Below are positions 12,489 through 25,520 of a stretch of DNA of 64,000 bases, one piece after another. The translations under genes were made by a program, and so were the position numbers. The stretch is from Hermatobates lingyangjiaoensis (Eukaryota; Arthropoda; Insecta; Hemiptera; Hermatobatidae). How positions within the stretch are numbered: position 1 is the first letter of the stretch; the number at the start of each line of letters is the position of its first letter. The notes under the pieces are model-generated. The model was not told the DNA's origin and did not search any database. It saw only the letters and a list, made by a program, of their open reading frames with translations. The stretch lies in contig JAPFBL010000068.1 of assembly GCA_026182355.1 (NCBI GenBank), positions 11,445,001 to 11,509,000 of the forward strand, written 5' to 3'.

Positions 12489-13775
12489 TTTAACCCAGTA
12501 TAGTATACTGATTTAACACAGTCATTCAGTGTCCTTTAACTAAATGAATGCTTTATATCATGTCATCTGTCTTGCTACATAGCAAATTTTATAATGAGAT
12601 ATTACAAATTATAAAAGATAATAACACAAAGAAAAAATATGTAGACAAATATATATATATATATGAGGGCCGTTGGTAAAGTGTTTATCTGGTTTAACAA
12701 GTCTGGTTGCATCTTATTGCAACTCACATTAATAAGGTCAGTAGTCTGCCAAGACATTAAGCATGTAATTGGCAGTGAATGATATTTAGATTGAATTCTA
12801 TTAGATTCAATGTATTTATTAATTTGCTAACAAATTGAATTAGAAGATATTTCACAAGATATTATTCAAAATGTAGCAAAATAAATTGAGTTAGCAATGC
12901 AAATGGATATGGATAAAAGGAAGCAGTATAGAAAATGGTTTATTCTGAATAGAGGTTTAATAGTTAAATCTAATATGATCTATATGGAATCAAAATTAGT
13001 AAAGTGCAGGGAAAACAGTTATGGTTAAACCATCAACTCTCTAGGACCGAAATAAGGAAGGGATTAGGGACTATTAGCGAGTTAAAATTAGGAGGTGCAG
13101 CGTTTCCAATCATTCCACTTGTTCCCCTATCTTGTCCACCTAGTCAGCCGACTTTCTTCCGCTTCTTGCATAAAAATGACCCCCTACGACAATTAGCCAC
13201 TAATTCAAACCGTTTTAGTTTCAATGATTCCTCTTTTTAGAGATAAAACGCTAAGTTGTTTGCATAACTTTAATAATTAGCTTGCTCCTCTTATGCATCA
13301 CATTTCCTTGTTCTATTCTACATTCAAGTTTTGTTATGTCCTCACTTTCCACCTGACGAGTCCTACTGGAACATCTAGTGGTATGGTTTGAAGAATCTCT
13401 AAGGAATCAACAAAAAAACCATGTGGTCGTAGTAACAAGTTTACTCGCCCACTCACCACCCGCAGAATACTCCAACCTTTCGGCTTGATACATGTTATTA
13501 ATCTTCCAGTATTTACAAATTGATTGTATAAACTATAAAGAATTCAGTTGTTCTAGAATTAAAGAGTAGAAACGAGTTGAAAGTAAAAGGCATTCTAAAC
13601 TGAAATAAACAGGATTATATTACTATATACAGAAAAAATTTAATTATATAACACATGATGTGTTCTAAAAATTATGAACAGAAATCATTTTGACATTAAG
13701 AATCACCAAAACTATTAGGGCTATTAAAAGGCCTGAATAGTAAGAGTACAAACATGTAATGTTTAAGCACCATAG
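12489..13775. other. AT-rich non-coding DNA, nothing recognised
   Basis: Contains a short (TA)n run at about 12648-12664 and a less AT-rich patch at 13080-13500 whose translations match nothing I know. Confidence 0.4.
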
Positions 13776-13779
13776 CTGA

Positions 13780-14225
13780 AGCGGTACACATTAATCCCAT
13801 AGACCTTTTCTTTGCAAATGCAAGCCAGCATTGTGTTGCCGATGGTTACACAGCCATGTCTGTTATTCGGGCCTTCATTCATCCGTATCTTTTGGAAGGG
13901 CAGTCACATAGAATAGATTTCTGACAAACTCACACAGAAAGAAATCACAGGATGTAAGATTGGGAGGCCAGGGCATAACAACGCCACCATCTCGTCCAGA
14001 TCGTCCATTCCATTTGTCTGGCTGTGTTGTGTTCAGATACTGTCTAACCCTAAGGCTTCAGTGTGGTATTGGTCCACTGTGTTGAAAGATGAATTACCCG
14101 ACGATTTCTCAATACTCTTATTCATTAACCAGTTTTCATGCATGCATGTTGAGATCCAGAAATAGCTTTCTTGGACATAGCACAAAACACGATCTTCTTT
14201 CGGGGATCTCGCTGAAGCTCATATG
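13780..14225 (-). pseudogene. Mariner-like DDE transposase remnant
   Basis: On the minus strand around 13985-13925 the translation reads WPPNLTSCDFFLCEF followed by VRNLFYVTALPKD. This is a decayed form of the C-terminal WPPRSPDLTPCDFFLWG...V..LP motif of Tc1/mariner-superfamily transposases, which carries the last catalytic acidic residue. The preceding W.GR.G sequence fits the same family. Reading frames are broken across the rest of the region, and no terminal inverted repeats were found. It is an inactive fragment. Confidence 0.68.
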
Positions 14226-15106
14226 CCATATATGATTGCTATACTTTACTTGTTATAAAATAAAAAAATATTGAATTTGGCTTTAAAATATTATCTGCTT
14301 TATTTTATTACCGTTCATAGTTCATTAAGTATGAGGACTTGATTTCTGTTTAATATTTTTAGATCACTCTCTTATAATAAGCTAAAATTCTTGATTCTCA
14401 TAATTTTTAAAAATATTTTCTTCTATTTTATTTCACAGTAGATACCATTATAAAGTTTTATATACTATATAATTGGGATTTCAATTATGGATGCGAACTA
14501 AAGTATAAGAAGTATATATAAAGGAGATGGCTATGAAAAAGGCTTCAAATTAAATGGAAAGTTTGCTTAGAAAATATCCTCGATTTACTGGGATTTTTTT
14601 TATAATTAAATACATTAAAATAGGAGTTCTTTTGATTCATGGATCGTCAGTTCTTTACTATGATATTTGGAGTGACATCACACTGGTGTTCATGCTTGAA
14701 GTTTGTTATAGTGTTACGCGTTTATCAGTTCCTGTTTTGTGTACATATACATTGTCATGGCCTTGGCTATATGACAGAAATATAGATTTTCTAAAAAAAT
14801 TGAGACTTAGAAAAATGAGATATTCGTTTATTTATAACAATGAAGTAGATTTAATAAGAATTATTTTAGAAATACAAAGTCTAAATTTAAAATATTATGG
14901 ACAGTAGGAAGATATTGTATGTTTGAAATCGTATTCAATAAATGTTTTAACAAATATGTTTTCAATATCGTAGTTTAACAGATTTTTCTATTCATAAATA
15001 TATTTTTAGTGACCATTAATAAGTACCTTAAAAATGATAAACAGATTTCACAAAAACCATTGCTGTTTCAAAGATACAAATTTTTGCCACCTATTTATCA
15101 AAACCT

Positions 15107-15151
<45 letters not shown>

Positions 15152-18105
15152 TAAAGACAAAATATGCCTGTTAAACATAACTTTTTCTTAGGAATAAAAT
15201 TTGATAAATAGTTTATGTCCATGACAGAATGAATTACTTACATATAACGTAAACATTTTGTAAGTCAAGGAGTCAATAGGAAAACAAGATAGAATGTTAT
15301 AAAAAAATTGCTACATGGGAGAACAAGAAGCTTTCTCTTGAGCGAAACTTGCTCCTGATGAAGACTTAAGTATTTCCTGAAGATACACTGCTTTGTTTAC
15401 TTCATATGCATATATGTACTTATGTTTAAAAAAAGTTATTTCTTAAAGTTATAGCTTTTGAAAATCCTTTGATGGATCGAGCAAAAGAATAATATACATT
15501 CTTATTTGGGGAAAGTAAAGCAAATTAACATGAAAATCAATTTGTGATAATTTATGATAAAAATTAAATTTGTAAAATACATTTAGTATTGAGCTTATTT
15601 TTCAAGAAAAAAAAACAGTGCTTAATGGATGGAATAACAAGTTGCTGAAGATTTTTTGCACCTCCTTGATCTCTTCATTATGATCTTTAATAGAATCCTT
15701 CAGAAATTGAATAATGCTTATAAAAAATTATAAATAATGGAATGCAATAGAAACTGAAAATATGATTTGTCATGAATTACGTAAATATAAAAAAAATATT
15801 ATTATGAAGTAAGCTAGCTTAACAAATCGAATTTTACTTTTTTTGGCAAGAATTATTAAATACCGTTAAGTGGATAGTGAATTATATTCTCCTCCAATCC
15901 GTCTTCTCTGAAAACTCTTGAAGGTGAACTCAAACAAAGTTCGTGTTTTTTGTAATAAGTATTCAATTTCATTTTGTAACTTAACTTTCAGTATACATTT
16001 TAAATATTCGACATTATCAAATATTTCATTTGGATTCAAGGTACTGTAATAATTAAAAGTGGTACCAACTAATTACCATTATTTAATCAGGTAGGGGTGA
16101 GGGATTAGACGTGGGGTGTACCATCTCTAATGGATGTCCCAAAAGAGGGCTCTAGGAAAATTGTTCGTGGAAATATCTCGTTGGAATGCTGACAGTGAAA
16201 AATTTCATTTAACAAAAGTGATGTAATTTCCATAGGAAATAATACAATTTAAAAAAAAATATTGTAAAGAAATATAATCTTTAGAGTACAAAAATTTTAT
16301 TTTTTATCATATACAAAACCGTATCTTCTCTACAATTCTTAAAAATGTTCTTATCGTTGTTAGTAATGAGGTTGTCACAGCAAAGTTGTAGGTTCATGGT
16401 ACGTTTCTTACATTGTAAATCGATCACCTTTTTATATTTAGACCCTTTTTTAACAATTCCTTCACCTTCTTTCTTAACTTTCTTTACTTTTTAGCACACC
16501 AGTTTATTTACACATAGTGGTTTATACTGTAAAAATATTTATCTAAAAAATTGTGAGATGTCTTAATTCTAGTATTTGTACTAGTCTGTGAGTTTTGAGA
16601 ACGTAAATATGTATCCAAAACCTCAATGAGAAGAGTGAGGTATTTCTTCTTCTGCAGTATCTTGCTTCTCTCTTAATTGCTGTATATGAATATTCAAAGT
16701 AGAATATAAATTCTATCGAAATCTTCAAGTAATTAGAAGTATGACCAAGTTTCTTTATTTGGTACGTAGGTAGACTCTGCTTTGTTTGGTATTCAGGCTC
16801 AAACTCTAGGAACTGTAATAGTTTTGATTTGCATGTGAAAATTGAGAATAAATATCTGGTGTAATATTGAAATGTTTTACTTTCACTCTTATAATTTTTG
16901 AGATTGGCAAGTACTTCACATGAATTAAAAATTGAAATCTGTCATAATCAGGTCTTCTAGAGTCATATTCAAGCAATCTACTCGTACTTCTGAATTATGA
17001 CACTGAAAATCTTAAAAAAGTTCGATGATATTTCTACAAGACGATCACCTGGAAAACTGCACAGTCTCTAATTACTAACTTCACAAACATAGTTTTCAAT
17101 TGACTGACATGGTGCAAATTTGCCACTTGAGAAATAATACATTCATCACTACCTGCAGGAAATTTGAACTCTGATGGACTCCCTCATTTATCAGAGGAAA
17201 CTCCATATTTATTTTAAAGTCGATTAAGCTAGTTCAGTTTCAACTCTATCTATTGTTATGAACATTCTTAATACTTTCAAATTTACCATTTTTCGAGTTT
17301 GTATGTACTCAATCTTCACAGGCTATACATATTATTTCAATACACTTACAATATAGATGTTTTACAACTTTTATTCTTGCCATTCAGGTGGCACATATAC
17401 TGCAAATCTTCTACAAGAATAATTCTTTTTAACATTTTTTACTTTTTATGAAGGAAGCCATCATGGGTTTATGAGAATAAAAAAAGAGCAAATTTGAACA
17501 GAGATGCAATTGGTAGTATTGATACTGAGTAGAAGAAGTTAATATTCGAGGGATTAAGGACTTTTAGAAATCAGTTAATAATTATTTAAAAATAAGGACA
17601 AGAGTTCAGATAATATTTGACGATACCCAAGGATCTCTCTCTATCTAAAACTCCTTTAATTCTCTTCACTCACTCAAGATAACTTTTGACAACACATAGA
17701 TGTTTTTCTAAGTAATTGGTTATAAATTAAAGACTTTAAACTAACAGTGATATCTGTCAGTTTAAAAAAAAAGTTTTTTTTTTGCCCACATAACTTTTAA
17801 TTTCTTTTTCCTTTTTACGAAATTGTTAATAAGCTTAATACGTAAACTCATTTGCATATAACGTTTAATAGATTTTACATAATAAATTAAATGTATATAT
17901 AGTATTTTAAATGTAGCTTTACAAAAATGCAATTTTTCCTGAAATTGCAATTTTCTCACTGTAGTTTGTGGTCGGAAAATATTCACAATGTTAATTTTTT
18001 TTTAATCACAGTTTCTTGCACGGTAAAAGAGTACAATGGTGCGCTTTTCCAGTTAAATAAATATTATTAATTGCACATATAGGTCTTACTTTGTAACTAA
18101 TACCA
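14226..18105. other. AT-rich non-coding DNA
   Basis: Nothing recognised apart from a (TA)n run at 15110-15148. An open frame of 117 codons at 14554-14907 is AT-biased and low-complexity and is probably a chance ORF. Confidence 0.4.
15110..15148. repeat. (TA)n microsatellite
   Basis: About 19 uninterrupted TA units. Confidence 0.95.
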
Positions 18106-18111
18106 AGTCAT

Positions 18112-18155
18112 CCCCAACCGGTTTCGACTCTGTCATCAAAGTTGCTTCTAAAATA
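18112..18155 (-). mobile_element. PLE-end remnant with hammerhead-like core
   Basis: The minus strand reads TTTGATGA, a short GAC..GUC-type segment, GAAACCGGTT, then GGGG. Relative to CTGATGA...GAAA the first core bases are changed, but the self-complementary ACCGGT in the stem III position is kept. Only the terminal piece is present. Confidence 0.4.
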
Positions 18156-18534
18156 TTCTTCCTGAATGATTTGTGTCGTGTAGCTTTTTAAAATAATTAT
18201 TTCTTAATCAAGATTTATTTTTGTTGATACAAGAAAGATTATAGTAACTGAATGATGCAGACCATTCAAACATAATTAAAACAGCGTCCTTGAACTTTCT
18301 GGAACAACCAATTAACATACTATGGTAGAACTTTTCTACAATATAATGTAATTCTATTTTAATGTAATAATTATTTTTTGTTTTTTTCACCTTTATTCTC
18401 CTTTTTAAAAAGAAATTTTTTTTCCTTTGATCTCGACTCCTTAGTTCCTTTTTTATTTTTTACTTTTACGGCAGCACTGCTTTAACCCTCACCCAGTGAG
18501 TTCTTTAGTTGACTGTCATCCCTCCGTCAATTCA

Positions 18535-18600
18535 TTTCTTCTCCTGAGAACGACTGCCATTACGGTCGAAATATATTGAAAAGTGAGTCTTTGTTATGTT
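18535..18600 (+). mobile_element. PLE-end remnant with hammerhead-like core
   Basis: The plus strand reads CTCCTGAGAACGAC, a loop with GC-rich pairing, GGTCGAAATATAT, then TGAAAAGTGAGT. The GAC/GGTC pairing before GAAA and the following ATAT match the element ends at 18.9 and 50.1 kb. The core is altered to CTGAGAA, so cleavage activity is unlikely. Confidence 0.4.
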
Positions 18601-18684
18601 TCTGTCTATGAGTCATAGTTTATTTTAAGTTATATATATACAATTAAAAGAAACGGTCTAGCCGACTTTTTTAAATAAAATAAA

Positions 18685-19015
18685 TTCAAAACGAAGGAAA
18701 CACACAGAATGACACAGACATAACTTACATTGATATTTCGACCAGGAGATAAAAAGATACAATAAATATCTACATACTATATAAAAATCTACAAAGTTGA
18801 TAAACGTCATCAGGAGGTGTGAAGAGCGAAGAGTCCTGCAGTTCAAAACGAAGGAAACACACAGAAAGACACAGACATAACTCACATCGATATTTCTACC
18901 ATCTGCGGGACTCTTCGATCTTCGCTCTTCACACCTCCTGATGACGACGATGGTCGAAATATCAATGTGAATTATGTCTGTGTCTTTCTGTGTGTTTCCT
19001 TTGTTTTGAATTTAT
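18685..19015. mobile_element. Nested inverted copies of a PLE-like end (GTCGAAATATC family)
   Basis: The right arm (plus strand, 18933-19015) holds CTCCTGATGACGACGATGG, then GTCGAAATATC and a tail through TGTGTCTTTCTGTGTG. Two minus-strand copies of that tail lie at 18685-18744 and 18842-18900. Between them, 18804-18840 is a minus-strand copy of the part just before the ribozyme core. The order suggests a palindromic insertion with an additional truncated unit. Stem II (GAC/GTC) and a self-complementary ATAT after GAA are present, but stem I pairing is weak. Confidence 0.65.
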
Positions 19016-19059
19016 TACATATTATATATATATAATATATGAATGATTTTGTGTATTCT

Positions 19060-19330
19060 TTTTATGTTGTATGCCAATGAGGAAGATATGAAATAAAACT
19101 GAAACGTTTAACATTTGAGAGTTTGTTTTTTGAAACCAAAATACTGACCAAAAAACCCGATTTACATTTAATTTTATTCTATCAGACGGTCAATACATTA
19201 TATATATATATATATATATATATAGTTCTTAAGTAAACCACATATACTATTAGTAAACCAAAAACATATAAACAAACAGTTTCTAATTTTAGGTTGAAGA
19301 GTCATCAGGACAGAACTGAGAGCCTGTCCT
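19060..19330. mobile_element. Remnants of two PLE-like ends around a (TA)n run
   Basis: At 19070-19135 the plus strand carries ATGCCAATGAGG...CTGAAACGTTTAAC followed by ATTTGAGAG, resembling the GAAACGTTGGCAATGAGAG end at 55.7 kb. After the (TA)n run at 19199-19224, the minus strand of about 19270-19320 carries CCTGATGACTCTTCAACC then AAAATTAGAAAC, resembling the end family at 47.9 kb. Both are incomplete. Confidence 0.4.
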
Positions 19331-20262
19331 GCGAACCAAACGCATCTGTGATGCGGACTGTTGAGACTGTTTCATAACTAGTTTAAATTTTGAAGAAGTA
19401 AAACCACGATCCTTTACATCAGAGGTTTAATATAAATATGAATAGTAATAAATACTGAAAATAATAAATACTACTATTCTATTTTCAGAGTCATATTTGC
19501 CCTAATAACTGGGCACCAATCAAGGAACAAATGTTTACCACTTAATACTGAATTATGAAATAAACATGTATAACCAATTATTTCATCTATTTTGAGCTAT
19601 AAATACTGTTCAAATTGCAGTATAATTTTTATAATAAAGAGAAGAAATGAACATGAAATAAACATGAAGAAATATTGGTTTGAAGTTTGTTTTAAGGTTG
19701 TTTTGTTTATGGTAGTATTGTGTAGTCTGAAGAATAGCATTATTATCTGATGGAGTTTTATTCAGTCAGCAGGTTACACTTGACATCCTTTGTATGCCTT
19801 GGACAGCGACCAAATGCATGAGTGTTAATGACTTGGTCAGATGGAAATGCTAAGAGCTGAGGAGACTGGTGCTATGAAAGTTAGCAGTCATTGTGACACT
19901 AGTGGCGAGAGACAAAGAGAGTCAGCGAGAATTCTCACATTAGGCAACAAGAAGGCTCTTACGAATGGATTGTCTGAAGCGCACCCAACCAAACCATTTC
20001 ACTCAACCAGAAACTATTATTTTTCTTGGAATTATTCCGGTATTATATTTTATAACAAATTAAATGTATGTCTTCTGAAAAGTAAAACAATGCAAAAGCG
20101 GTGAAGAAGAGAGGAAACAACTGATAGAGCTAAATATATCAGAGGATAGGGAAAACTAAAACAAAAACTATAGTTGTGTTTTAGTTGAAAAAACTGGGAT
20201 GGACAGCGTACCGCAGAGTTTACACCTCACAGGTTATGGATTCATTCTAATCTGTGGAGAAA
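19331..20262. other. AT-rich non-coding DNA, nothing recognised
   Basis: No gene or repeat was recognised. An 87-codon open frame at 19841-20104 has no recognisable domain. Confidence 0.4.
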
Positions 20263-20512
20263 GGGGACCAAGTTAGCTCAGTGGTTAACGTACTCGCCTC
20301 TGAACTGGTAGGTCAGGGTTCCATCTATTATACCCACCTGACTCTCGATTTATTCACGCGGGAAGTGAATAAATTTGAGTATGTCGTCCCTCGGAGAGGA
20401 CGTTAAAGTGTCAGTCCGGAGCCTGTGCGATGTCAGGTACTCGTTAAAGATCCCTACTCTAAATACACTTAAGTTAGGCATAATTTAGGACTCCCAATGT
20501 AGAATCACCGAT
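20263..20512 (+). mobile_element. tRNA-derived SINE, diverged copy
   Basis: Same family as the SINE at 4.1 kb, on the plus strand. The A box TAGCTCAGTGG (20274-20284) is intact. The B box region (20315-20325) is changed to AGGGTTCCATC. The body hairpin (TTTATTCAC...GTGAATAAA) and the block GTCGTCCCTCGGAGAGGACG are well conserved. The 3' end is degraded and lacks the AACCT tail. No target duplication was found. Confidence 0.85.
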
Positions 20513-21057
20513 CAAACAAAAAGACCGTAAAGAGCTGACGTTTTTAACTCGTTAGAAGATCGGGTTAAACATAAAAAAGTTGTTCAGTAAACAAGTTCAA
20601 TATAATCAATGATTTTTTGTAAGTACAGTCGTATTAATACTCAGTATCAAGTGCTTTCAATATTGCATATGAGGAAGAATATCATTCCCAACCAAACTAA
20701 TAATAGTAAACAAATAACATGAAATGTCTGTTGATACGAACTATTTTATCGCAGTATCGACGGAAAACATTTATTTTAAAGAACTTTACAAACATAACAT
20801 GTAATTTTCAGGTACAGTCAATTATAATTTGAATTTCCAAAAAATTTATATCATATGAACGCATATAAGATATAAGACCTACGTATCATGTTGTATAATA
20901 TATGTACGAATAGGTGATAAGGGTATATGATGTGTCTATATCTGTTTAGACACTCTATATCTGTTAGAGAGAAACGAGAAAGATGAGAATGATAGAAGTG
21001 TTTGTGTGTCCAAGTCTGATGGGGAGACTGCGTGATAGAGTGAAATGAGCATAGAAG
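20513..21057. other. AT-rich non-coding DNA, nothing recognised
   Basis: No open frame or repeat of note. Confidence 0.4.
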
Positions 21058-21062
21058 GGTGT

Positions 21063-21128
<66 letters not shown>

Positions 21129-21151
21129 TGTGTGTTTGTGTGTGTGTGTAT
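21058..21151. repeat. (GT)n microsatellite
   Basis: Long GT run with a few GGTG and TTTG interruptions. Translating it gives spurious His/Thr repeats. Confidence 0.95.
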
Positions 21152-24100
21152 GCAAGGATTGTCTATGTGTATCCCACATATGAGTAATAAAGTAAGGTAA
21201 CGGTGAATAGAATGTTTCAGTTACATTTAAAGCTCCTTTCTGTAAGATATTGTTATTTAACAGTTAAATTGATTCTCTTCAACTTTGAAATTCTATAGAA
21301 TGAGTGGACTAGTTTGTGAACATGCTAGGGTAGTAAATTCCTGCGTATTTATTGAAAGCTTTCAATCTGAAATCTTTTTCCTCTTTGTAATTAAGGAAGC
21401 CACATTGTCTTTAAGCAACACAACACTTTCATTAATTATACATTTAACATATGAATGGATCCAGTCACATTGGCAACTAGAGTGAGAGAAAGCTGGAGTA
21501 AGTTAGCCTCAGGCGGAAAGTCTCTAATTATACATACATTCTCTTCTGGACCACTGGAGTGCTGCGCCAATTACGTCAGAAATCATAAATATTTAAAACA
21601 AAATTAGCTTAATAAATTTCTACACAGTAGTTTTGGACAAACTGTTTATTTAACACTTTTAAAGACAAATTCTTAAATACCTGTGTTTTGGAGGGAATGG
21701 AAAACTCACTAGAAGCTTTGTAATTTGTTACATTTTATCAGCTTTAATTGTTTCTAGAAATGTAATATTAAAATATATAACATTAAAATAGTGACATTTT
21801 TTTTATTTTACTGAATTTAGGGTAAATACAATCTCCTAAAAACATAGTTGGCATGGTTTTGATGTATTTAGAAGTGAAGTTCTACTCGTGTATCCTTATG
21901 TAAGTTACCATAGATTTTAAAAGATGGTTGATAAGTTGTATCACTTTTAGAAGTACTTAGCTTAAACTCAGTTACTAATGTGGTAGTCAGAAGAAAATGG
22001 TAAATAACTGATGTATTAATTTACAATAAAATACTCCGTTTACAAATAATATATGTATGATGAGGTAAACTGTATCAGAAATTTGACAACACAAAGGATT
22101 TTGACATTCTTTTATGACAAAGGCGCTATGATGATACTTACAAACAGAGGTGCACGTAAAGATAATTAAAGCGATTTAAAAGTTCACATTTATCAAGACA
22201 ATCTATGTCAATAAATCTACTTTTTAAAATATCCTGATCCAAAAATAAATAATGAATATATATTGCAATGGCACATATTTCACTACAAATATTTTAAGAC
22301 AGCAACCAAGTCGAAAAGACCAGATGGTTACGCATAGTTTCTCAAAACTATCATTTCATTTCCTCCGTCATTTCCTTTTCCACCTTGATTTTAGCTTATT
22401 GTTTGGTTTGCTCAATGCAAATACTGGCTTGCCACAATGCAAAAACATTTGTTGCGATATCATTCTTTTAAACTTCTCATGCAGAAAAGAACATTGCTCA
22501 TTACTGATAAACTGAATTCAGTTGATTTTAAGTGTATTGAAATCCGATTAGACATCTCAGCCGTAGTATATTCAAGTGAAGCATTGGAATTGATCATATT
22601 GATTCTGTTAAGTTTTCAAGAATCTAAAAGAATTTGTTAAGCTGGATTTATGGCTTATCACAATAGTATCACCAAGTATAAATTATAATTATTTGGATTT
22701 ATAATATTCCACTCGCCTCCAATTAGTACGGTGTAGCTTCCAGTTTCCAATCGTCCCAACACGCTTTGCAAACCAATGGTGCTTTATCATGTTACTACTG
22801 AGGTCATAACATCTCTCAAACGAGGGCTGCAGATGGATACTTGTCATCTAGGAGCTACTGAACTGTACTCCGCTGTGGACTACACAACCATTCTAAAGAC
22901 TTCGCTACAATCAAAACACCTATTTAAATAAAAATATACCTCAACAATTAATTCTCACGTCGACAAAAAGACATTTTTATAGCCAATACTGATGTGATTC
23001 TATTCAAGTGTGCTGCAGCTGGCCAAGTTTTCGTCACTTCAAATATTAAAGAGAAGCAGTTGAATGTCTGCTCTAGAAATTTGACGTGCGTATGCCTAGA
23101 ATTCTTGTCTTTACTTAATACAAGGTTCACATTGGATCTTGTTTTTACTGCAAGCTACATATACCGAGCCTCTCAGTAAAGTATTCTACAGTTTACAAAT
23201 ATTTATACATTTACAATAATTTGCATAAAAAAGGTCCAAACATATATTAAAAAGATTTTTACTCTTAGAAATTAAAATACCATTGAAAACTATTCCTTTT
23301 TATTGTTGAAAAAATGATTGCAGTTTATAAACTTAGTTTAATGTAGTTAATTGAATGTGTTTGTTACATGTTCAGTTTTTGTTCAATATTTGACTTATGT
23401 AAAAACATAAAGTTGAATCATATTTAAAAAATAAAAACTGGAGTGGCCTACACTCAACCTTACCATAAGTAATCATAATATCAAACTTCTTGGGTTGTAA
23501 TATATATAGTTATATTTAGGTTAATATATATGCCTATTTAGGCATAATGTGAATGTCTAAATGGGATATGTTTATTAGTCTTTCATTCCTAAAGGTAGCA
23601 CATATAGTGACTTATCCACTCATTAATATATAAGCTTATTTTTGTATATCACACCACTGATGCTTATAATATCATTAGTATAACGACTGCTGTAATAACA
23701 TTTTTGAAAAGCGAAAGTGTAGATTTCGTGTTACGAAATAAACTCTTACAGCTGAACATGGCTTTTGTTTCAATAGTCAGTGGATCTCTTACATAGGTTA
23801 TCTCACCTCCTTTACAATGAAGACTTCAGACAAAGTTTTCCAATTAAAACTGGAATATAATCCTATTTTGTCTAAAAAATGTCAGAAACATGTAAGCAAA
23901 AATGTCGTTTTAAGATAATTTTTAATTTGAGATGTAGGATAATTGATAATTTTTAATTTAAGATGTAGGATAATTTGATTTATTATTTTTCAAAGAATGT
24001 TTTCAATTTTGAATTATGTTTTACATTTATGGTCTTTTATAAAATTGTTATACTGGAAATTTTACAGCACTAGTGTTTTTAAAAAAAATCACTTTTCTTT

Positions 24101-24890
24101 CCTTTTGTCAAAAATCATAATAATTCAATATACTCTGAGCAAAAAGTGTTATCTTTTTCTTGCGTGTTGTACTTTGTTAACAAAGTAAATTAGGTTGTTA
24201 GGTTGCTGTAAATATATATTGAGAAAAAAGTATATCAGTAATTAGCCAGTTTATGATACACGAATCAAATTCATAACCGGCTTTTCAGTATAATTTATAC
24301 TTTCAGTATAAAACTTTTATACCTGGAAGCTAGAAATTTTTAAAAATTTCAAAAATAATTTGAAAACTTTGAAATTTTAAAAATAGTAGATATGAACTAA
24401 TAGTCTAGAATAGTAAAAAAACTGGATATTTGCCAACAATATAAGAGATCTTTCTTGAAGAAGGAGTTAATTCCTCACACTTCAATACCACCCCAAGATC
24501 CTGTGATTCATAAACACAAAAAAAATTACATCTGATATTAAGTCCCTTTTAAAGTGTGTAATCTATATAGATAGATTGATTAGAGTATTTTGTGAGACAA
24601 ATTCAACTGTACCATGGAAAGCATCAGAAATTATATATTTGATTGTAGTTGATTTCTTACATGTAAGAATATAATTCGTTTACATCTCATATTACATTAT
24701 TAAATTATTTACAAATTTTCATTGAACCTCTAAAGATCAATCTAATTTCAGTGGATCACTCAAAAAATGTCTAAGCCAATGTAAACAATGTAAATAAATG
24801 TAAACAAATACGACAAGTATAGCAAGTAAACGATTAGTCCAGGATAAACATTCAGTCAATATAGCTCCTTGATATATTGCTATGTAATAT
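21152..24890. other. AT-rich non-coding DNA, nothing recognised
   Basis: Two less AT-rich patches (22720-22910 and 22990-23170) have open frames of about 60 codons on both strands, but no recognisable family. Confidence 0.4.
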
Positions 24891-24894
24891 TCCT

Positions 24895-25520
24895 CTTTGC
24901 CGTAATGGAAGTTTCACGAATTTTTTTTTTATAAATTACTAATTTTTTGAGAAATGTTTTGCCAAAGTTTCATGGTTTTTTATTGAGCTGTTTAGCGTCA
25001 AAAAAACATTTTCTGAAAATTGGTAAATGTAATTTTAAAAACAATTACCTCAACTCATCCTCCACATAAAGTTCTATTTTTAGGTATAGTTTCATTTTGA
25101 TCCGTTTTTAACGGTATGGATTGTATCACTTTCACAAGATTTCAGGTTGAATTGTAAGTCAAAATTAGTACATTTTATTGAAAAAAAAATTTCCTGATTT
25201 TTAAAAATCTGAGGATATTTTTAGTTTATTATTATTATATTATTATTGTAGCCTCAAAGATAATGCCAAAATTTCAAGACTCTAGGGTTAGTAGTTTATG
25301 AGAAAAAAATGTCTTAAAACAGGTTTTTGGTAAAAAAAAGTGACTTTCCCATCATGTATGATTGCTCCCAAACAATAGGGTACATCTACACCAAAAGGCC
25401 CCTTTTCGTGTAAAATAACCATTTGATCCATCAAAGATACTGGAGCATACTTTGGATACATACTCACCCCCGCTTACACAGATATCATCGAAAAAGCTTC
25501 ATAAAACGACTTCTGGGGGA
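24895..25520 (+). repeat. Unclassified dispersed repeat, copy 1
   Basis: Shares a chain of blocks with the copy at 53.6 kb: TTTCACG.AT, ATTTCTTATAAATTGCTAATT-like sequence, GTTTAGCGT.AAAAAACATTTTCTGAAA, TAGGTATA.TTTCA.TTTGATCCGT, TTCAG.TTGAAT..TAAGTCAAAATT, and the 18-mer AGTGACTTTCCCATCATG (25339-25356). The 3' part (CATTTGATCCATCAAAG, CACCCCCGCTTACAC, ACGACTTCTGGGGGACC) is matched in reverse at 50.9 kb. There is no coding potential, no recognised terminal repeats and no known family. Confidence 0.7.

Noticed and set aside
14554..14907. 117-codon open frame as a membrane protein
   Set aside because: Hydrophobic residues come from T-rich codons; there is no family motif and composition equals the flanks.
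15345..15385. Hammerhead-like CTCCTGATGAAGACTTAAG
   Set aside because: The CTGATGA is followed by no GAAA at a suitable distance and there is no stem I partner.
20964..21179. His/Thr-repeat protein
   Set aside because: Translation of a (GT)n microsatellite.
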